Shown one piece after another: positions 5,084 through 5,714 of a DNA stretch of 5,714 bases. The notes below the pieces were generated by a model. That model was not told the DNA's origin, did not search any database, and worked only from the letters and a program-made list of their open reading frames with translations. The first letter of the stretch is position 1; every line of letters begins with the position of its first letter. Source of the DNA: Gammaproteobacteria bacterium (GTDB lineage Bacteria > Pseudomonadota > Gammaproteobacteria > Pseudomonadales > Azotimanducaceae); NCBI GenBank assembly GCA_026706425.1, contig JAPOYW010000278.1, positions 1 through 5,714 of the forward strand, in the 5' to 3' direction. The position numbers and the translations under genes are program-made.

Positions 5084-5714
5084 CTTTGCGCTGTTGAACA
5101 ATGTCGACCACCAGGACCTGAGGGTCATCACCGAGCGGTCCTGGCGCGCCGGCGACAACGCGCGGCGAGCCGTGACGTTTCCGTTCGAGTTCCGGAATGT
5201 TCAAGCCCACTATCCGATCCTGTTCCAGAACGATGCCGGGGGGGGCTACTACCCCGTCGCACTGTTCGGCTTCGAGCAGGGCGAGAACCTGTTTCTCGAT
5301 GACAACGGCTGGCACGCCGGGTATATCCCCGCGATGATCCAACGCGAACCGTTCCTGATCGGCTACCAGGAGTCCACTGACGACGCCGTGGGCGAGCGAA
5401 CGCGAGTGCTGTCCCTCGACATGGACCATCCGCGCGTCAATACCAAGATGGGCGAGCCCCTTTTCCAACCCCTGGGCGGCAGGACGCCCTTCCTGGAGAA
5501 TGCCGCCAACCTGCTCGAGACGATCTACCTGGGGATCGAGCACAACAAGGCGTTCGTCGCCGCCTTGCAGGAACACGATCTGCTCGAGGCCTTGACGTTC
5601 GAGATCGCATTGCAGGACGGCACCCGGAACCAGTTGATCGGGTTTCACTGCCTGGTCGAGGAGAAGGTGCAGGCGTTGTCCGGCGCGGCGTTGGGCCAGT
5701 TCAACGACAAGGGG
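5076..5714 (+). CDS. SapC-family protein, 3' end outside window
   Basis: The frame opens at GTG 5076, overlaps the halogenase stop by 8 nt, and runs for 213 codons to the last base of the window with no stop. Family members are about 240-250 residues, so some 30 are missing. Recognisable segments: ALLNNVDHQDLRVI (residues 5-18), VTFPFEFRNVQAHYPILFQ (33-51), PVALFGFEQGENLFLDDNGW (59-78), PAMIQREPFLIGYQ (84-97), LSLDMDHPRVN (111-121), and the helical part with ETIYLGIEHNKAFVAAL (about 150-165). This matches the SapC family (PF07277), named after a Campylobacter S-layer-associated protein, although most proteobacterial members sit in TonB-receptor and tryptophan-halogenase loci and have no proven biochemical role. 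No signal peptide or membrane segment is seen, so a cytoplasmic location is likely. Translation is probably coupled to the halogenase. A run of eight G at 5238-5245 is in frame. Confidence 0.9.
   Translation, partial: MADFALLNNVDHQDLRVITERSWRAGDNARRAVTFPFEFRNVQAHYPILFQNDAGGGYYPVALFGFEQGENLFLDDNGWHAGYIPAMIQREPFLIGYQESTDDAVGERTRVLSLDMDHPRVNTKMGEPLFQPLGGRTPFLENAANLLETIYLGIEHNKAFVAALQEHDLLEALTFEIALQDGTRNQLIGFHCLVEEKVQALSGAALGQFNDKG

Noticed and set aside
4725..5648. Minus-strand reading frame of 307 codons across the halogenase-SapC joint
   Set aside because: It covers the ends of two recognised plus-strand genes, has no family resemblance, and is explained by codon bias of the opposite strand.
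1..5714. tRNA, rRNA, CRISPR array, insertion sequence or attachment site
   Set aside because: No regular direct repeats, transposase-like reading frames, terminal inverted repeats or tRNA-like folds were seen on either strand.

Overview
The window is GC-rich DNA with every supported gene on the + strand and packed closely. The gene set (a Xanthomonas/Caulobacter-type TonB-dependent receptor with the EEVVVVG TonB box, a flavin-dependent halogenase of the tryptophan-halogenase family, and a SapC-family protein) points to a Gram-negative proteobacterium of the gamma or alpha class. This assignment rests on gene content only; nothing in the window allows a finer placement.

Layout. (1) Bases 1-1971 hold the 3' end of a large gene whose frame stays open through the left edge. 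The visible part looks like the C-terminal half of an M1-aminopeptidase-like module, without the HExxH zinc site, followed by a golvesin/Xly-type C-terminal beta domain. Such M1-like modules are known fused to ABC-2 type permeases; any permease part would lie outside the window. (2) Bases 1972-2088 form an intergenic regulatory region with two strong palindromes centred on CG, 34 bp apart, which look like LacI/GalR-family operators. (3) Bases 2089-3424 carry a TonB-dependent receptor gene that is broken: signal peptide, TonB box, plug and first barrel strands are present, then most of the barrel is missing, and two later barrel pieces follow in two other frames. (4) A textbook terminator (9-bp stem, TTCG loop, seven T) closes this unit at 3437-3465. 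(5) Bases 3518-5083 encode an intact flavin-dependent halogenase. (6) A SapC-family gene starts at a GTG inside the end of the halogenase gene (8-nt overlap) and runs off the right edge.

How they work together. TonB receptor, tryptophan-halogenase-like and SapC genes occur together in many proteobacterial nutrient-uptake loci, commonly with LacI-family or similar sugar-responsive regulators. The twin palindromes in front of the receptor fit this. The receptor would import a substrate (probably a glycan or other large nutrient) through the outer membrane; the roles of the halogenase and SapC in these loci are not established. The most notable points are the fragmented receptor beside apparently intact partner genes, the peptidase-like protein without a recognisable active site, and variant residues in the halogenase active-site motifs.
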